Source of the DNA: Muraenolepis orangiensis
Lineage: Eukaryota; Chordata; Actinopteri; Gadiformes; Muraenolepididae
DNA: 64,000 nucleotides
Direction of reading: 5' to 3'
NCBI GenBank assembly: GCA_027704905.1
Contig: CM051005.1
Location: 13,100,888 to 13,164,887 of the forward strand
Within the stretch, counting starts at the first letter, position 1; every line of letters starts with the position of its first letter. The notes below the pieces were generated by a model that had not been told where the DNA came from, made no database searches, and was given only the letters and a program-made list of their open reading frames with translations. The position numbers and the translations under genes are program-made. Shown in pieces: positions 1-11,700 of this stretch.

Positions 1-285
1 AGGATGTACTCCAGTAAGGCAAGGGGCCGTGAACAACGTACAACACAGCATTGTGTTGAGTTCGGTTTTAAGAGATAGGATAAGATTAAACTTGAAGATA
101 ACTTGATGAATCCTGCACAGGAAATTCTGTGGTTGAATTTCCCTACTATAGCTGTTTAAAACAATAACCTTAACCTGTTAGGGTTATTGTTAAGGTGTTA
201 TTGTTAAAACAAATGATGCATGAATGATCATTCACCAATCATTAACCAATGAATGATCCATTATGTTTTTTTGTCATGCCTACAG
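1..285. other. No gene recognised at left edge
   Basis: I see no convincing exon. The stretch is AT-rich and holds small imperfect direct repeats (for example 'ttagggttattgttaaggtgttattgtta' type sequence around 175-210, and 'atgaatgatc' repeated near 222 and 249). Confidence 0.3.
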
Positions 286-674
286 TCTCCTGCTCGGGCA
301 CCAGTGTTGGAATGGGTAAGTGTCCTCAACTTTAAAATTGCTAATTTTGTTCAAAATCAATTAAATCAATAATTAAGGATTTTTTTTCCCCTCTCTTTCT
401 TTCATCAGTGGTCTATCGTGGGAGGCAACGTGTGGAAAGTTAAACGTGGTAAGTCACATTTGGTCCTCTTCACTGGTCCTCACGCTTTTCCCCACGGTGC
501 AATTTGTGAAGAGATTTGCAAACTTGCTTCTGAAACGACTGTTCCTTTGTGCTCTTGCTAGCTTTTAAGAGTATCCCGTGTCCATAAAATGGACTCTGTA
601 TATCTATGGGATTCTCATCACAAAGGGAGAGTTGAAAGTGTGAGAAGAACAAGAGGAAAGGTGTTTAGATAAGC

Positions 675-729
<55 letters not shown>

Positions 730-1259
730 CCTCCCCCCCCCCTTAGGGACCTCTCAGGTGTATGGCGGTAACGTCTTTTGTCCAAAGGTTGTGTAATAAA
801 TCATGTAAACACATGCTGTAACACATTACACGCTGCTCTGAAGTAACATAGGTGTGGACAACCTCATTTATTACTACATCATTTAAGGACGGCAGAGCAT
901 GCATTTCATGGATATAGACACAAATAAATGCATTTTATATATTATTTATTCATGAAGTTATTAATTCATGCATTTATTTATGTATTTATTTATCTATTAA
1001 GTATTTCTTTCTTTCTTTTTTTTCTACTACTTTCTACTTTTTCTTCTTCTTATGATGATTCTTTTAGACACAAGGAAAAGTTACAGTTACATTCATGGCT
1101 CATGATTATTTGTATCCCATAAAATACAGAAGCTTGAACGGTCAAGCTGTGATACTGTACCTTGGTATGTAGGCTAATGCCTTTTTTTTCTCTTGTCTCT
1201 TACAGTGGGAAACCCCCATCACTCCCGATAGACAAGAGGATATGTCTGCTACACGCTAA
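286..1259 (+). other. Possible last exons of an unidentified upstream gene
   Basis: Three short segments are flanked by good splice signals on the + strand: 286-315 (after 'tacag', before 'gtaag'), 409-448 (after 'catcag', before 'gtaag') and from 1206 (after 'cttacag'). Joined in order, they are open in all three frames until different stops, the longest stopping at 1257-1259 in a frame ending ...DMSATR. I cannot choose the frame and recognise no family. A tandem fndc7-like paralogue is possible because fndc7-related genes occur in clusters in fish, but this is only a guess. Confidence 0.2.
676..743. repeat. (CT)n microsatellite followed by poly-C
   Basis: About 50 bases of uninterrupted CT dinucleotide run into a C-rich tract. 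Simple repeat with no coding content. Confidence 0.9.
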
Positions 1260-2047
1260 GCTATATGCTGAAGAGTGAAGAGAGAATATATGAAATATGA
1301 GACATGCCTATTGTTTAGTAGCTGTAACTTGCTATTTTTTCCTCCACATTTGCAAAAATGTAATAACTGAGAAGTCGGAAGAAGCATGTTTGATTTTACA
1401 CATTGTTCCGTATTCAATATATCTGAGGCATCATTGTTCAATGCATAAAGATAATTAAAAATCTAAAATAATACAATATCTATAATAATTGGAATAATTG
1501 GAAAAATCCCAAACTGAATATTTTGACGACCAATCATTCCAAAAATGAATGAAATGTTTTTCCGAAGTAGAAAGCCTCCATTTGTGGACTGGCTGTCAGA
1601 TTGGCTGTCGTGGAAACAGATTCCATGGTAACAACTGCATTCACTGCATTCACAACGTCCACGGTTACACCGAGCACACAAATAAAGTGCACCCTCTTTT
1701 TGTTGCATGGCAACGCTGTGTGGTGTCAATCATGTCTTCATCTGTGGACTTTCTTGGGGGGGAGAGGGTACTATTTGTAATCATCACCATTTTTTTTATT
1801 TTACAGACGCATCATGATTAATGATATTACACAAGCTTTTAGAGAGACTGTTATTGTCTTTCACAGGCTACATATTGGATGATAAGCAATAATTGTTCTG
1901 CCAAATTGATCAATTGATGTGTTTCTGATTAGGGTTAGGGGATGACATTTGTAAATAAATAAACGTCCTACACTTGAGCTGCATCTAACGTCACCCAAAC
2001 TGATTCTAGTGAGAAAAATGTCCAAATTCCAAGACCAATGTCACCCA

Positions 2048-2048
<1 letters not shown>
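1260..2048. other. Intergenic, nothing recognised
   Basis: Short open frames on both strands overlap each other and lack splice context or recognisable protein sequence. No gene, RNA or element could be supported here. Confidence 0.4.

Positions 2049-2084
<36 letters not shown>
2049..2084. repeat. (TG)n microsatellite
   Basis: About 18 uninterrupted TG units. Followed by G-rich sequence without a recognisable gene. Confidence 0.9.
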
Positions 2085-2088
<4 letters not shown>

Positions 2089-2446
2089 GAGGGTCGGGGG
2101 AGGATTGATTTCATCCTTCATCCCGTGATTTGCATAGGTCGGAGGAGTGGCTTACCTTATGTGGGCAGCAACTACCAGAGCCCGTCTGGATGGGAGGGGG
2201 GAGGGGAGAGCATTTTCCCAACCTTACAATGTTTAGCTTGCAACGGACTATCACATTCACTTTTGTAACATATAGTTGCGGGGGTGGGGGGGCTAGGAAT
2301 GATGCGGTATACTATGACACAGAAGAGAGGTAGTGGTGCAGCTACCTCACTGGATATTTGTGATATGGTATGTGAAATGGACAGTAGGTTTCGCATGAAG
2401 CAGTCAAAAAGTTACTCAAGGATTTAAAGCCATATAGAGAATAATA

Positions 2447-3736
2447 GTGGCTTTATTATATGTGCCTCAAGGGTCATTTCTGGGGCCTCTCCTCTTTCTC
2501 TTGTGTACACATCGTACCTGGGATCTATGTTGTTATGACGATGATACCCAAATGCATATTTTCTTTTCCCCTAGGCATCACAGTCTCAGCACAGTCTCGA
2601 TTTCAAGATGTTTATTTGCCATATGTAACAACTACAATGGAATGATTACACCCCATTCCGAGCATCGTTCCCAGCATCATACAGACAGAGATGTCTGAGC
2701 ATGGGCTTCTTGTGATGACTGTAAAACCATCCAATCCACACAGCATTGCCTCGTCAACATCATTAGTCCCTACCAAGTCTTCTGTAAACCTTGGGGTCGT
2801 GATCAACAATCGGCAAACATTTGCTGAACCTCCGTCTGACTGATCCTACATAGTCACTCTGTGCAACATTCTGAAGATCAGATGGTTTCTGGCTGAACAC
2901 TGGGCCCAGCTCCTGCTGCTGGCTCCGGACATCTCACAGCTGGACTACTGCGATGCTCTACTGTCTGTGCGACCAGCGATGCTCTGTCTGCGACCAGTGT
3001 GGGCTACCAGCATGGGCTACCAGCGTGGGCTACCAATGTGGGCTATCAGCAATGGGCTACTAACATGGGCGACCAGCGTTGGCTATCAGTGTGAGCTACC
3101 AGCATGGGATACCAATGTGGGCTACCAGAGTGGGCTACCAGCGTGGGCTACCAGCGTGGGCTATCAGTGTGGGCTATCAGTGTGAGCTACCTGCGTAGGC
3201 AACCAGCGTGGGCTACCAGCGTGGGCTACCAGTGTGGGCTACCAGCGTGGGCTACCAGCATGAGCTACCAGTGTGGGTTACCAACGTGGGCTATAAGTGT
3301 GGGCTATAAGTGTGGGCTACCAGCATGGGCTACCAGCATGGGCTACCAGCGTGGGCTATCAGCGTGGGCTATCAGTATGGGCAATAAGCGTTGGGTATCA
3401 GTGTGAGCTACCAGTGTGGGCTACCAACATGGGCTACCAGCATGGGCTACTAGCTTGGGCTACCAGCGTTGGCTATCAGTGTGGGATACCAGCATGAGCT
3501 ACCAGCATGGGGTACCAGCGTTGGCTACACACCTGGTGTTCAACCACCCTAAGCAAGCACACGTCAGGCAACTGTACATCTCTCTCCATTGGCTCGCTGA
3601 GTGTACCTGGGGTTCAGGGTGGTCTAAGCGGTCACATCTTTCATTATTGTATTATTATGAGGAATGGGGAGTAAGCATTCCATTGTACTTGTTGCATATG
3701 GCAAATAAAAACATCTTGAATCTTGAATCTTGAACT
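2447..3736 (+). mobile_element. Decayed L2/CR1-type LINE fragment
   Basis: The translation near 2460-2580 keeps the reverse-transcriptase signature VPQGS-LGPLLF followed by a YDDDTQ form of the YADDTQ catalytic block. Further on, 2940-2965 reads LDYCDALLS and 3580-3600 LHWLAE, both resembling the conserved C-terminal part of L2-clade ORF2 (LDYCNALL, LHWLPV). The 3' end 'gcatatggcaaataaaaacatcttgaatcttgaatcttgaa' at about 3690-3736 looks like a LINE tail of short tandem TTGAATC units. Frameshifts and stops are numerous and a minisatellite interrupts the body, so the copy is dead. Clade assignment is by motif only. Confidence 0.7.
2970..3532. repeat. 13-bp minisatellite (GGGCTACCAGCGT)
   Basis: Roughly 40 imperfect tandem copies of a 13-bp unit (GGGCTACCAGC plus AT/GT) lie inside the LINE fragment, between its LDYCDALLS and LHWL regions. 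Because 13 is not a multiple of 3, all three forward frames translate into the same 13-residue repeat, which explains the overlapping open frames here. They are not genes. Confidence 0.9.
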
Positions 3737-4786
3737 TTCAACTGCAAATAATTTGATCTGACTTCCTGATATGCATGACACTTGGCACACTTTTCCTATA
3801 GAAGGTGTTAGTGTAATGGATGATATTGACACCTAAATAACACATCAGATTGAGTCCTATCCTTCCACCAAGCACAGTACAAAGAAGCATGACTCATAGA
3901 CTATTTAATTTCCACGCTCACAATAGTTTTACTTTTCATTGTTTAATATAATATCGCCAGGTATAATACATATAAGCCGATGATGTTTCTGGTCCAAAAA
4001 ATTGTATACCAGATCATAATTCACCAATACTCTTTGTAACATTTAGGTTACAAAAGTGATGAACATACAGTATAAATACTTTTATTTTATAAATAAATAT
4101 ATTTTTTATATTTAAAAAAGATATATAATAATAATAATATTAATAATGATAATACCAATAATTATACATTTATCATACATAATCTTTTAATCCTTATTCA
4201 ACATATTTATTTTCCAGAACATGATTTGTAAACATAATTTCACGTCACAATTATTATTAATAAACCAAAAATGTAATGAACTAAGGAAGATGTCGACTTT
4301 TCGTTGACAGTGGAAACACGGATATAAAATCAATATATAATGAGAAAATAAACATCCTTAAATTCAACGCATCCTTTCATTTCGTCATTAATCATCATTC
4401 ACACATCAGTATTTTATTTTAGATCCAGTTATTTTCAACCAGAACAGATTTAGATTATATCCGAATTCCTGACCGCAGCTACTAAAGTGAAGGGAAGACA
4501 TTGAGACCCCCCCCCCCTGTCTCCTCATTTCTCCCCCCCCCACACACACACACACACACCTCAAGGGTTTTCACACTTTATTTCCTTCTCGGTGTAACCA
4601 TAAGCCCAGAGGCACGAGGAATCTAACCCATCCTTAACTTGAGATGTGCTGATTGGCTCCCATTCAGCTGATGTACCTGCACCCAGCCTCTCCAGGCTCC
4701 AGAAGTCCTGCTGTGCTCGCTTGTGCCTGAATATGGATGTACCTTATTGAGTCTGGGAGAAAAGAAGGACAAGAAGAAAAACAAAC
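3737..4786. other. AT-rich intergenic region upstream of the giant gene
   Basis: Very AT-rich from 3900 to 4440, then a poly-C/CA tract at about 4507-4558. The 230 bases before the start codon at 4787 should contain the promoter and 5' UTR of the fndc7-like gene, but I see no clear TATA box or CpG island. Confidence 0.35.
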
Positions 4787-5047
4787 ATGGACAAAATATG
4801 GAATTTATATTTAGCTATTGTTGTGCCTTTTCTGATGCAGGTAATCCAAGTTTATTCATATATATATATATCGCTGAATGTAAATGTGTCTACCATAGTT
4901 TGTTTGTGTGTGTAATTTTCATATGCTATGAAAATTATGAAAATCATAGTGACAGTCATAGTGTTTATGTAGTATTAGTATTTGTATTGTGTTTTATTGA
5001 TGAGCTTTTTGGTTTTCCCTTCTAGATACACAGTGCTTCAGCCACAG
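4787..5047 (+). CDS. fndc7: fndc7-like exons 1-2: signal peptide
   Basis: Exon 1 (4787-4840) encodes MDKIWNLYLAIVVPFLMQ, a short positive N-terminus followed by a hydrophobic core. It ends at a GT donor on a codon boundary. Exon 2 (5026-5047, 22 nt) follows a 'tttcccttctag' acceptor and adds IHSASAT plus one base, giving phase 1 for every later exon. The small polar, Ala/Ser-rich stretch is a plausible signal peptidase site. I chose this ATG over the in-frame-looking one at 4723, which would put a lysine-rich segment in front and reads in another frame. Confidence 0.75.
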
Positions 5048-5700
5048 GTCAGTCATCATTTCTTAACTATAACTTAAATGAACCAATTAACTTCTTAGAT
5101 GTATTTGATGAATTTACTGTACACTGTACTGTACACTATTCTCTCTCTCTCACACTTTCTTTCTCTATATATATATATATGTATATAGTACATATATATA
5201 TATATATATACAGTATATATATATATATATTCATGTCATTCCACGAAAGGAAGAGCTATACAAATGTGAATCACAATGTAGATGATGAATGGTAAATGAA
5301 ATGCTAAAGTTAATTTACAATCTTGAAAAATCACTGTCTCTGGGGTTAGATCTCACTCAGATACATTGTCCTCACAGTGTTTAGAGGGACTTCTGGAAAT
5401 GGCGTTTTGGTTACTCACGGTTAATATGACCATTGTCCAGAGGGCACTCACTAAATAGCCTCATCCTGTGAGCTCTTTGGTGTGGTTCGAGAAAGCAACC
5501 GAAAGGGATCCCTCATCCCATGTCATCACATAGCACACTCTGACCTGAGCCCCGGGCACACGCTGTAAACATGGAACAACATCACATCATCAGCATCATC
5601 AGCCTATATTTTAATTTAACTTTATTAGGAACCAATTCTGCTTTCATTTTACTTCAGGAATAGTTCCTGAAAGCAAGCAAGTTCTAGCTTTAATGGGGAG

Positions 5701-5755
<55 letters not shown>

Positions 5756-8700
5756 GCATATATTCCACAATATATAGAATATAATATAGTAAATAGGCCT
5801 AACTCCACCTAATAACCTCGTCTGATAGGCCCTAGTTGTAAGGGATACGGGTTTGAGTATTGATTCTTTAAATCACCCAAATACCATCACACTATCAACC
5901 GTGCAAGAATCAAGCGTAACCAAAAAAGGTGTCGCCAACACTATTTCTGATTCTGTCTTCACCTCCTCTGCAGGTTGCAGCATCACGTCAATAGCATCTC
6001 CATCCGCATCAACGCTGAACGTTGTGTGGGGCCAGTACCCTGGAGCCATAAACTACGTGCTGAACCTGAGGGTGGTCAATTCCACCGATACGGCCACGGT
6101 GATCATCTCCACCACGGCCACACAGAAACTGGTGCAAGGATTGCAACCGGGGACTTACTATGAAGTAAAACTGAAAGTCTTGCAGTTTTTTGACCAGCTG
6201 TGCAGCGATACAGCGCACTCTCTGACGGGTAAGGATACACTCACACATGCACACACGGACAAACAGACCTGCACATTCACAGGCACGCACACGCACGTAC
6301 ACACATGCCATTATCATTGGGGTAATGTGATTAATTGAAGATTAATTCATGTGTGTGTGTGTGTGTGTGTGTCAAGTAACCCTAATGACAGTCGGCCCTT
6401 GCGTCCCAAACAGTGCCCGCCACCTCCCAAATCACCATCTCAGAGGCCCTGTCTAGCACCTCCATCAGGTTCAAGTGGTCCCCTGTGGCCGGGGCGGACG
6501 GGTACCTCCTGATTGTGGAGCTGTTTTCCCTGCCTCCCTCCCCCACGCCGCCGCAGCAGGTGTACAACGGCAGCTTCTCCTCCGTGACGGGACAAGTGGA
6601 CGGGTTGAACGCCTCCACGAGATACAACTGCTACGTCTACTCTTACAACAGCGCCGGCTACGGCGCCAAGAGCGGGAGCAAGATAGTCACGACACGTACG
6701 TCCAATTTTTTTTACTTGCATGTAATATAAATAACAAAAATGAATACTTATAATGTGAAGCCACGTGAGTTTCCATTTTTTTGTTTTAAAATGGCCTGAA
6801 AAACAACCAACAATATAACAGTAAAGATAATTTAATATTAATAGTACACAGGGAGTTTAACCCCAATCCCCGGCGTGTCTCTGCAGTGGTCCAGCCGCCC
6901 ACGGGTGTGGACCTGGTGTCTACGGGACAGAGCACGGCCAGGGTGACGTGGGACCCCGTGAACAAGGTGCTGCAGTACCAGGTGAAGGTCAGCGACAACG
7001 ATGACCCCAGCGTCCTGCCCGTCTACAAGATCACCAGGCTCACCTCCATCGACATCGCTGACCTGGAGCCCTGCTCCACCTACACGGTGGGCGTGTCGTC
7101 GGTCAACAATTTCTTCATCGCCGGGGAGGCTGCTAACGTCTCGCACAGTACCGCTAGTGAGTAGTAGCTACAAGAAGCACCCCCCCACCCCCGCCATACC
7201 AACATAGAATAAATACAATGTGCAGGAGAAATTCACATAATACACAACGCAAATCTAAGTGAAACTAGAGTCAGGATAAACATTCCCATCGCCATTGCGA
7301 AACATGTCCCTCATGTTCTTTTCTCTCTCACTCAGCCATTCAGCCAGTGTCCACGGTGCAGGTGGTCTACAGCTGCATGAGTGGCATGGCGACAGTCACC
7401 TGGGACTTGGTTTTCGGGGCCAACTCTTACAGTGCCATCGCCCTCAACCGCAACAACACGGGGCCGAGCTGCAACTCTTCTTCCAACAGCTGTCAAATCA
7501 TGAACCTCGCGTGCGGGACAGAGTACAAGGTGCTGGTCCGGGCCAACTCGGATGACTGCCAAAGCATCTCCAACGTCTCCAGTCTGTTTGAGACAGGTGA
7601 GAAGGGGCTGGGGTATGGTGGTGGTGGTGGTGTTTGGCCTTTTGCTCAGGTGTGACATCGGCCCTTTGTTCCCCTTTCATTTGATCTGTCTAGTTTCAGT
7701 TGAGCTACGTCTAGTTTCAGTTGAGCTACGTCTAGTTAGTTTCAGTTGAGCTACGTCTAGTTTCAGTTGAGCTACGTGTAGTTTCAGTTGAGCTACGTCT
7801 AGTTTCAGTTGAGCTACGTCTAGTTAGTTTCAGTTGAGCTACGTCTAGTTTCAGTTGAGCTATGTCTAGTTTCAGTTGAGCTACGTCTTGTTCCATTTCA
7901 CCTATGTCTCCGTGCTGTGTTTTTCTTCATGGGCTTGGTGCTATTGAGCCATGAGCTGGTCGGGGGGGGCTTTCCTTGACAGCCTTTTGTATGGAAGCAG
8001 TTAACTCAAAGGTCAGCTCTCGTATCAGCCTGGCCTGGGAAAAACATGTAGGAGACACACTGTACACCAGAGTGATCTGATCCTGTTTCCCCCACAATGC
8101 AATTGGGCATGTGTTACATTTCTATAGAATGTATACCAGTGCACACAGAAGCAAATGGACATGTCTCAGTATAGTATAGTTTAGATGACGCTTTGGTGGA
8201 ATTTCAAATCAAAGAGATTGATATTTCACTGTTGGTCCACAGATCCTTGACAGTATCCAAGTTGTTATATGCTTATATGTGTATGGTCTAAAGTAACAAT
8301 GTCCATGTGTGATTATCCTATGGGATGTCCAAGGTATGTATGTACCAAATAAAAATTATAGTATTTATACCTGGGTCCTAAGGTGCATACTTTTATTGAC
8401 TTACTTTTCGTCCTTCATAGCTTCATAGAATCCCTCTCTCCTCAGAAATGTTTCCAACTATTGTCTTTGTTCTCCGCCCTCCCCTCCCCCCCCCCCCCCC
8501 AAAAAGTCCCCTGTGCCCCCGTCGGGCGCAAAATATACCGGGAGTGTGGCAGCAACGCCATTATCTTCAGCTGGCAGCCCACCAACAACACCCAATACTA
8601 CGTGGCCACGTCCACGGACAACACCGGCAAGACGGTGCAGTGTCGGACCACAGAGACCATATGCTTCTTCACCGACAGTGGCTGTGGTCAGTCCTACCGG

Positions 8701-11700
8701 TACACCGTGTACGCCATCAGCACGTGTGACAGCGAAGTCAGCCCGCCCGAGTTGGTCGACACATGTGAGTTGTTGAGTGATTGTTTGAGAGTTGACTTCC
8801 CATATTCTGTGTTTTTTTTGTTTTACGAGGAACATCTTTTTTATTTTGACCAACAACAAAAAAGACAATTGCTGGTAATTTAGCACTTTACATTACATTA
8901 CAGTCATTTAGCAGACGCTTTTATCCAAAGCGACTTACAGTAGGTGTGGTTCAACAAAGGAAGGTAAGAGAACAACTCGTCACCAGAAGTCAAAAGTGCA
9001 TTTCATTTCTAACAAGTCTCCAATAACTGAACCAGTGCTCAGGTAGAAGTACAATAATTCAGGCAAAAGTGTAAGGGAAAAAGTACAATAAGTTGGCAAA
9101 CAATATGCAACAATATCTAGAACAACACTTAGCATCCAAAGTGGCATTCAGTGAATTCAGATACATGTGTGAGGAGCATCATGCTCAAGGCTGCCTATAG
9201 GTCGACTACGGACATTGGGGATCAAACTCAGCCGCAATACTATCCTGTCCCCCCGACGGTGGAACTGCGCAAAATCTTGGCCGACAAAGGGAAAATGCAT
9301 GGGTGCCATGTTGCCCTCAAACTCTACTACCCTCCCCACCAGCTCCTTGTTTGCCGACCACCGTGAGAACGACATTGAACTGCCAGACCGAGATGCTGAG
9401 CGCCACCTGGGACAGCGTGGCCGGTGCTACGGACTACTTGGTGGAGGCTCGGGGCAACAACGGCGACCAGTACAACTGCAGCTCTGCCAACAACAGCTGT
9501 GACCTGGCTTCCCTTCAGTGTGGGGAACACTTCAGCGTGTGGATCACTGCCTCCAACGACGACTGCTCCACCAACCAAGTGCTGGGCGAGGCGGCCGAGA
9601 CAGGTAAGCACTTGGAGTTGGCGCTACGGTGAGAGAGGACGCAGGGGAAAAGGGTGACTCTCCAGAGGGTGGCCAGAGGGTCCCTGGCAGGAGGGGGGGT
9701 TCTTCGATGCAGACTTGTTTCTCTCCTGCTGTGTACCCTCTATGATCCACATATCCACAGATGGCCAACTCTCATATGATGTTAAATATGAAGACAAGAC
9801 AGTGTTATTAACTATTTTGCTCTTTATTCAGCCTCGTAGAAAGCCCTCTCATATTTCAGTGATACACAGCATATATATACATCAGCTCAAATACAATATG
9901 AATGACTTTATATATTTATTATTTATGATAGTATATGCTATATATGCTATTACACACATTTTTTGTTTGTATACCCCCGATGTCACTTACATACCCCACT
10001 TTGGGAATAAGCGCTTTAGGTGAAGGGACACACACATCTCTGGCTTATCGTTGCCGTCATCCTCATTTACCCTCTTTCCACCTCCATTCCCTCCCTCTCA
10101 CGTTGTGTCTGTAGTCCCCTGCTCCCCGACCAACGTGTCAGCAATAGTGGGCTGCAGCCTGGACTCCGTCACAGTCAACTGGACGGCGGGCAGAGGAGCC
10201 GTGTTCTACATCGCCATCGCCAAACACACCAACGACGGATCCCAGCGCAGCTGCACGTCGATGGGAACCAATTGCCTTGTAGACGGCCTCAGCTGCGGGC
10301 AGAATTACACCGTCAGCGTCACCGCAACTAACCTCAAGTGCAACAGCTCTGTCAGTGCTGAAGTCGCCATAACCACCGGTAGGCCACATCTGGGCAGGTG
10401 TTGGGTCTTGATTAAAACGGTGACATAGAGTTGAACCCTCATTCCATTCTGAACAAATCAATGGCACATAAATTAGTTGGATGACAGAATACAATGTGAA
10501 TATGTCACAGGTAAAATACCCTTCACTAGTGAGTGAAGGCAGTGAACCAACATCACGCAACATCTTCACCCCCTTTCGTCTCCTTGCCTGTTCTCCAGCG
10601 CCGTGTCCTCCACAGCCCGTCCAGGCGACTATAGACTGTGAGGCCAACACTGCTCTCATAGATTGGCAGAACCACCAGCCTATGGGCAACTTCACAGCCC
10701 TGCTGGAGGACCAGAGCGGGCACCGGCTCAACTGCACCAGCGACACGGTTAACAGCTGCGAGGTCTCCGCTCTGCCCTGCGGAAGGATGTACAACGTCAC
10801 GGTCACCTATGACGATGGGCGCTGTCCTGTGACATCCGCAGCTATCAGCATGAACTCTGGTATGTAGGACACCCTTCTACCATGGTTTCTTCTTCTTAGC
10901 CGGTTGAAGTTGAGCAATTGATGTTAATGTTTGCCCCATGCTCGTGTCTATGGGTATTTACCTTGAATATCCGTGCTTGTGTTTTATTGGCATCGTCGAA
11001 ACAAATATTGACGATGTGGTCCCCCCGTACAGTCCCCTGTAAACCGAAAGACACACAGACCAGCATCTCCTGCAGTACAGGCGAGCTCACAGTCTCCTGG
11101 GGAGACTCCATGCCTGCGCAGAATTACACCACCACCATCACCTCCACTGCAACGGGTCAGCAGCTACACTGCAACTCTACGGATATGCAGTGCACCCAGG
11201 GCGGCTTGGCCTGTGGCAGCTTCTACACTGTCACCATCTCCTCCGTCTATGGAAGCTGCTTCAGCTTTCCTAGCACAAATGTCAGCGTGCAAACAGGTTG
11301 GAGACCCAGCTTGTAGCCGAGCAGAAGCCCATAATCTTTTTTGTTTTTTATAATTTCGGATTACTTTTGTGAATAAAAAAAATATATATTCTGTGCGTGT
11401 GCTTTTCTCCTCTAGTGCCATGTGTCCCCACCAACGTCAATGCCACACAGATGTGTGGCCAGACGTCTGTCCCGGTCTCCTGGCTCGCCAGCCTGGGTGC
11501 TGTTAACTACACTGCCTTCGCCGTGAGCAACACAGGCCAGAGGACAGAGTGCTCCGCCACGGGAACCTCCTGTGTCCTCCAGAACTTCCTGCAGTGCAGC
11601 CAGGTGTACACCATCAACGTTGTGGCTATCGGTGACAACTGTACCAGCCAAGAGAGCCAGATGGTCTACCTGTCTACAGGTAATATAACCCAATATATAG

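Noticed and set aside
2967..3733. Overlapping open frames rich in WATSVGYQ repeats
   Set aside because: A 13-bp minisatellite reads open in all frames; no start context or gene structure.
4723..5025. 100-codon frame starting MPEYGCTLL as an alternative first exon
   Set aside because: It reads through the exon 1 donor into the intron; the ATG at 4787 in another frame gives a good signal peptide that joins exon 2 in phase.
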